Shown here: piece by piece, positions 58,839 to 64,000 of the stretch
How the letters are laid out: every line of letters begins with the position of its first letter
Position numbering within the stretch: position 1 is the first letter of the stretch
DNA from: Rhizopus arrhizus
Taxonomy: Eukaryota > Mucoromycota > Mucoromycetes > Mucorales > Rhizopodaceae
Assembly: GCA_024220505.1 (NCBI GenBank)
Contig: JAKZZE010000005.1
Location: 2,337,979-2,401,978 of the forward strand
Direction: 5' to 3'
Length of the DNA stretch: 64,000 bases
Position numbers and translations under genes: made by a program
Notes under the pieces: model-generated
Database searches by the model: none
Seen by the model: the letters and a program-made list of their open reading frames with translations, nothing else
What the model was told of the DNA's origin: nothing

Positions 58839-59181
58839 CGTTTTAGTACTTCTTTCACACTTTTGATTGTTACACCAATTTTCACGGCTAAACAATCATC
58901 CGTTCACACTTCTTTAAAGAAAAACAAAGCAATCCATCATTAGTTCAATCAATCCATCCAAGATAAACAACAAAAAACAACTCTCACCTTCTAAGATCGA
59001 AATTCCATCGAGAAATCCAACAAATACTCCTTTAGACAGTCAGAAGAACAGCAACAACAAAAGACAAACTTCCCCTGACCCTGAACCTTCTGCCGCCACT
59101 AAACGCACCCTCGCAGATCGTTCTCCGCCCTTCTTACCTATTGATATTGATCGTCACCCAACCGGCAAGCCAAAGTACAAC

Positions 59182-60252
59182 ATGGACATAGCCAATATTA
59201 CCAACCCTACTACCACCACCACCACACTGACAAGCGAGCCAGATTTTCATTTTGGCCCTGCCATTGCTCCTACCGCGCCTGCCCTCTCACTTAATGGGCC
59301 TCTTGACTTTGGTATCCTCCCTGGCATGCCCGATTGGTTTCAACCGATCATGGCCATGATTACAAGCCAAGGTCAACGCCTTGCACACCTGGAAGCTCTG
59401 ACCAAAGAGAACCAGGACCTAAGAACTGACCTTGAGGCGGCTCATCGCCGCATCAAAGAGCTGGAGACTCTTAATACTACACTCCCTGCAGCACCCAAAA
59501 CTGCAGCAACTAACAAGCCTGCTGGATCTGAGGCCTCCAAGTGGAAGTCACCTCCCACTCCTACCCCCACTCCTGCACCTACCTCTTCCTCGTTCGCTTC
59601 TGCTGCTCGTAAGGGTATGCGTATCACGCAGCCATCCAAGCCCAAGGCTACTAACCGCACACGAAAGGCACCTTCCAAACGCCAACTTCAGGTCGCTGCC
59701 CGTACCTTTGCTCCTCCTCCTGCAAATAACGGGTTCCAATACCTTTACCTTCCTTGTCGCTTCAGGGAGTCTATCACCAACGTTCGCAAGAAGGTAGGTA
59801 TGCTTGGCCTGGAGAACTGGCGTATCCTCGACGTCTACCACCCTACCACCCGCGTGGTAGCACTCCTAGTCCACAACGAATACGCTTCGACTGCCACCAA
59901 TAAGCTTGATACAGCTGGTATTAAGTTAATCAACGATTTTGATCCTCGCGATCCCACCAACCTACGCGATGCCAAATACAAAGACCTCTCAGAAAATGAG
60001 AAACAACAAAAGATGGTGCAGATCCACACCTCTCACCTCCTCACCGCCCTGGATCGTATGCGCCCTACTGTGCGCTCAGCTGTGGCTCGTGATTTCATTG
60101 CCAAGCAATGGATCACTACTCAAGCCTTTGCTGACCATATCAAGACAGCCACCCTCACTCCTGTACAAGCTACTCCTGTTGATACCGACATGGACGAAGC
60201 ACCTCAACCTGTTCCTGCTGGTAATGGCGAACCAGACATTGAACAGTTATGA
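59182..60252 (+). CDS. LINE ORF1 (RNA-binding/chaperone type)
   Basis: 356 residues from the ATG at 59182; the frame is open without ATG back to 58945, so a non-AUG or upstream start is possible. Regions: a Thr/Pro-rich start, a coiled coil (LAHLEALTKENQDLRTDLEA, about 75-100), an Ala/Pro/Ser/Lys-rich basic linker (about 105-180), and a folded C-terminal half (YLYLPCRFRESITNVRKKVG, YHPTTRVVALLVHNEYASTA). No CCHC knuckle is seen. This layout (coiled coil plus basic C-terminal half) fits the ORF1 trimerising RNA chaperone. Its TGA overlaps the ORF2 ATG as ATGA, which suggests stop-restart translation. Confidence 0.8.
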   Translation: MDIANITNPTTTTTTLTSEPDFHFGPAIAPTAPALSLNGPLDFGILPGMPDWFQPIMAMITSQGQRLAHLEALTKENQDLRTDLEAAHRRIKELETLNTTLPAAPKTAATNKPAGSEASKWKSPPTPTPTPAPTSSSFASAARKGMRITQPSKPKATNRTRKAPSKRQLQVAARTFAPPPANNGFQYLYLPCRFRESITNVRKKVGMLGLENWRILDVYHPTTRVVALLVHNEYASTATNKLDTAGIKLINDFDPRDPTNLRDAKYKDLSENEKQQKMVQIHTSHLLTALDRMRPTVRSAVARDFIAKQWITTQAFADHIKTATLTPVQATPVDTDMDEAPQPVPAGNGEPDIEQL

Positions 60253-63200
60253 GTCAGGTAAACAACAATAATAATAACATATACCCCCCTTCCACTCCTT
60301 CAAATACAACAACAAACAAGATTACTATGTCCTTATGGAACTCCAATGGTTGTGGTCGCCACACCATTGAAGCTGTTACTAACGCCCTCCCTCCTACAGA
60401 TCTACTCTTCCTTACTGAAACGTGGCTTCTGCCACCGTTGAAGTTCCTTACAAATTGGAAGCAGTATCACACTTATGCAATACCAGTTGACAACGCTTTT
60501 CGTGGTGAAATGGGTATCAGCCTCTTAGTCCACCCGGATTGCCCTCATCAAGTCACTCATTTTCCCTCCTCCTCTCCTTATGTCCTCTCTGTTCAAGTCT
60601 CAAACCTGCTGATTCACTGTGTATACCTGCCTCCGGCACTATCAGTTGATGAAGCAATTGCAGTACTTGACAGTTTACCCGTTCAATCTCACCCCTCACA
60701 ACACAACACCATCATCTGCGGTGACTTTAATGCAAGACATCGTGACTGGTTAGGTGATCATCGAACATCAACAAGAGGAAATGCCTTACACAGCTGGGTA
60801 GTTGAAAATGGCCTCACTTGCTGGAACACTGAACTCGCTTACGGTATTCCCACTTATAATGCTCACACGCGGTTCAGTAGTCTTACAGGTAACCATTATC
60901 GCAGTATCATTGACCTCTTTCTTAGCACTCAAGAGCTCCACAATGCACATCTGAGGGTCCATGACGATCTTTCTCTCGGGTCTGATCACAGTCCTCTGAC
61001 TCTCTTGTCTTGTGCCTCCTCCACCTACTCCACCTAACCATCCTCGACTACTCTGGAACCTAAGTAGACTATCCGAACATGATTGTACCTATGTGCAATT
61101 ATTCAAGGATAAGATACGACCGTTCCTTCAGTTGCTTCAAGAATACCTTTCAGATGGTGTCTACACCTCTGTACGTCCCGATCTTGATGCACTGACTCTT
61201 CAGTTCAATGAGATTATCCAGTCTAGTTTGGATCAGTCCGTTGGCCGCAAGAGCCCCAAAAGTCGTCACCATGCTTGGTTCTGGACAGCCGACCTGCAGG
61301 CCGCGTTTGACCATCGCGAGTCTTGTAGACGTGCTTGGAAAAGAGCCTCTGGTCCCAGCAAAGCAGCAAGATGGACTGACTATACTTTGGCATGCTTGCG
61401 GTACAAGTCAGAGCTTCGTCGTCGACGTCGTTTTACTTGGAAACAGTTTTGTCACAAGTTGTCATATGGTCCTCTTGCTGATACTAACTCTATTGTCAGT
61501 AGGATTCGGCGCAACCGAGTGATCCAACCACAATTCTCTCATCCAGAAGGTCCTCGTGTTGCTGCCACAGTCATGGCGAGACATCTTCAACAGGTGTTTC
61601 TGGTGCAAATCTGCCTGACACTCGATACCCTGCCCCTCCCATTCCTGACGGTCCTCATCCCATTGATGAAGCCAGCTGTCCATTTTCGACCAGTACCGTA
61701 CACCATGCTTTGTTGAAACGTCTTTCGAGACGCAAAGCCCCTGGTGTAGATCACATCCGTACTGAAATGCTGTTGCCGATAGGATGAGGTCGTCCCTGTC
61801 ATCACTCTTCTCTTTCAACTCTGTTGGAAGTGGTCAGTTATTCCTTCTGACTGGCGTACTGCCCAGCTAGTTCCTATCTACAAAAAAGGAGATGCCTTAG
61901 ACCCAGGTAACTATCGACCTATCTCTCTTACCTCGATCATGCGTAAGCTGTTTGAGCTCTGTCTACAAACCGAGCTTGAATCTACTGCTCCTCCTCTGGA
62001 TCCTGTACAGGGCGGTTTCCGCCATCATAGAAGTGCGCTCGATCAGGCTCTGTGTCTGCATGAGTTGTGTCGTCAACACACTATCGACCACTCTGGCGAG
62101 CCTCCTGTACTTGCATTCCTAGACATCAAGTCTGCATATGATACCGTTGACCGTGCTATCATGTGGCGTGCCCTCGAGACGCATGTGTCTGAACCCATGC
62201 TTGGTATCTTACAATGCCTATTTGATCAGGTAAGTATTCAAGTACTACTCGGTGGTTACTCCTCTCCCTCCTTTTGGCCTCGTACCGGTGTATTACAAGG
62301 TTCAATCCTCTCTCCTTTCCTCTATTCCATATACATCAACACTCTGCCAGCGGCTCTTCGTGATGTCCGTCTGCCCGTCTCAGCTCGGTATTACAGCTCT
62401 ATGCCCCAACGTGAGTTCGGTGGCCTCTGGATCAACTGCTTACTGTATGCTGATGATGTGGTTCTCATTGCAGCTCCTGAGGTTATGCCAAAGTTGCTCA
62501 TGAGAGCAGAGGATCACTCGCGCTCCCTTGGATACAGGTGGAATCCTGCCAAGTGTGTAGTGCTCAATTGCCCTAGCGACCATGGAGGACGTCGAATGAA
62601 GCTCTACGGGTCTCCATACCCAAGGAACCTTCGTTCTCTTATCTTGGCGTTCCTTTTAGTCCACAGGGAAAGATATCTACTGACCTTCTTCTTCGTAGGA
62701 ACACAGCCTCTGCAGTATCAGCCATGCGTGCGACTCTGTTGCCCATCGGTATTCGATCTCCAAGCTTCTCTCGTCTCACTGCCAGCCGTCTATACTCTAC
62801 GTTCATTCGACCAAAGTTTGAATACGGTCTGTGCCTCTGCACCTTCCAGGTCAAGCAACTCGCTTTGCTTGAAAAATCCCAAGACCTGTGTCTTCGTATG
62901 GCTTTCGGTGGTCATCGTGCCTCATCAACCGGCGTCTACAAGCACTTGGTCAATCTACCATCAATGAAAGAAAGATCAGTTACACTGGTATTCAAGTTCA
63001 TTCTGAGAGTCCACTTCCTCCCTGAAGACACATTACTTTCGATGATACTCTCATTCGTTGACAGCACTCCTATCATCACCCGTAATCGTTTTCGTTGGCC
63101 GGCCTTATTGAAGTCAAACTCTATCTGGTCCAACCCAACGTTAACAGATGGTCACGCTTCAACAGCTGACAAGCTCACTTATCTCTCTTCTCCTGCCTCT

Positions 63201-63720
63201 GTTCGTCGTACTATTGTCGCTTATCGCACGCAAGTCCTTACAAGCATATACCGAAAGCCGAATCCACCAGTCCTTCTCTCTGCCTGTCGGCCATACCTGG
63301 GTGTTGATCCCATTCTCACTCTGCCAATGACAGTGTATGATCGAAGTCGACTGGTTCGATGGCGCATGGGGTGGCTCCCGGACGTCCTATTGCCTGTCGC
63401 TGTGGTCATCCTCATGCTTCGCGCGCCCATCTGCTGAGCTGCCTTCAGGTAGCAAGGCGTTTGGGTGTTGCCTCAAACACACGGCCAAATCCCTTAGATT
63501 ATGTGCTGAATCAACTTCCTCATAAGCTTCCAGCTTATCACTCTCCTGCTCTCTTCTCTCGTTGGTCTACTTGGTGGCCAACCATCTGCGAAATCATGTT
63601 TGAAGTAGAACAAATCTGCCAGCCTGACGAAGAATCACATCTGAAGCATCTGACATCACTGGCCAATTACTCCTTGACAAGCTCATGCCAGTTCCAACTG
63701 TGCCTCTTGACTTTCTTATA
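60249..63720 (+). pseudogene. LINE ORF2: endonuclease-reverse transcriptase, frameshifted
   Basis: The endonuclease (60249-61020) shows NSNGCG, LTETWLL, IICGDFNARHRDWLGDH and LGSDHSPLTLL, the AP-endonuclease blocks. A shift near 61010-61037 moves into a frame with KSRHHAWFWTADLQAAFDHR. Further shifts lie near 61600 and 61790. The RT domain (61850-62600) has YKKGDALDPGNYRPISLTS, LAFLDIKSAYDTVDRA, GVLQGSILSPFLYSIYI and LLYADDVVLIAA (YADD). Shifts near 62620 and 63380 precede the C-terminal zinc motif CRCGHPHASRAHLLSC. At least five frameshifts make it non-functional as read; some may be sequence errors, because the coding pattern between shifts is very well kept. Confidence 0.8.
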
Positions 63721-64000
63721 GATCTCGAATAGCTGTTCACTGTTCCTTTTCCCATATAGACTCCCACAAAAAGTTTTAAAAAAAAAGATAAAAAAAAAAA
63801 AAAAAGTTCAAAAAGAAAAGTTAAAAAAAAAAAAAAAAAAAACAAGAAGAAACTATACTTATCTCACGCCATTTGGCCTTTATTCTTAACCCCGCCCAGT
63901 TTTGACTGCTGGCCGTACTATACTGTATACCAACAAAAGAAAAAAAAAAAAAAAAAAAAAAAATTAAAAAAAAAAAAATTGTTTTATTGTATAACCATCT

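Larger units (their letters stand above)
58839..63980 (+). mobile_element. Non-LTR retrotransposon (LINE), ORF2 broken
   Basis: The approximate limits are set by the open frame of ORF1 (from 58945) and by the final A-run (63941-63963, then 63967-63977). ORF1 is followed by ORF2 with an AP-type endonuclease, reverse transcriptase and C-terminal zinc motif. An A-rich stretch at 63778-63842 and a second A-run at the end form the 3' tail. The GC content and codon use (C-rich) differ sharply from surrounding AT-rich DNA. The type is L1/Tad-like; the clade is not settled. The 5' end is not defined because no target duplication was found. Confidence 0.8.

Overview
The window looks like nuclear DNA of an early-diverging filamentous fungus, most probably Mucoromycota/Mucorales. 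It is AT-rich, its genes are split by many introns of about 45-75 bp with GTAAGT-like donors, it has long A/T runs, and its proteins (USP7, MCM5, ribosomal proteins) are clearly fungal/opisthokont. It falls into two halves.

Positions 1-27.5 kb are ordinary, gene-dense host chromatin. In order: an arrestin-domain protein running off the left edge (-), a secreted acidic protein (-), a heavily split Mediator subunit 27 gene (-), an old inverted-repeat transposon remnant, the deubiquitinase USP7/Ubp15 (+), the replicative helicase subunit MCM5 (+), a small selenoprotein-W-like Rdx protein (-), ribosomal protein uL22/RPL17 (-), a phytochelatin-synthase-like protein whose catalytic cysteine is missing (-), an unidentified helical protein (+, partial), a coiled-coil protein (+), ribosomal protein uL13/RPL16 (-) and a HAD phosphatase (-). 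MED27, the Rdx protein and the coiled-coil protein were rebuilt from short exons; in every rebuilt gene the exon phases close exactly.

Positions 27.5-64 kb are mobile DNA. First comes a decayed Fanzor/TnpB-like gene (-). Next is a cluster of degenerate LTRs of one family. Then follows a nested stack of Ty3/Gypsy-type elements from 31861 to 58708. Element 1 (273-bp LTRs, one intact 1567-aa Gag-Pol) has a 4-bp target duplication CTTA. Its right LTR was hit by element 2 (about 550-bp LTRs, duplication ATAT). Element 2 is present as LTR-internal-LTR-internal-LTR and carries four separate ORFs: Gag, PR-RT-RNaseH, integrase and an unidentified 300-aa ORF4. The second internal copy was in turn hit by element 3 (about 415-bp LTRs, duplication TTGTT, opposite strand, chromodomain integrase). 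Beyond the stack lie a tRNA-Asn(GUU) gene (-) and a LINE (+) with a long A-rich 3' end.

The host genes have separate housekeeping roles: protein turnover, replication, transcription, translation and metal/thiol metabolism. There is no sign of an operon or gene cluster. The retroelements do form a story: every insertion lies close to one tRNA-Asn gene once the later insertions are removed. The element 2 family, with its split integrase, DCG protease site, internal purine tract, 63-69-nt A tract and ORF4 reaching into the LTR, is the most unusual system in the window.
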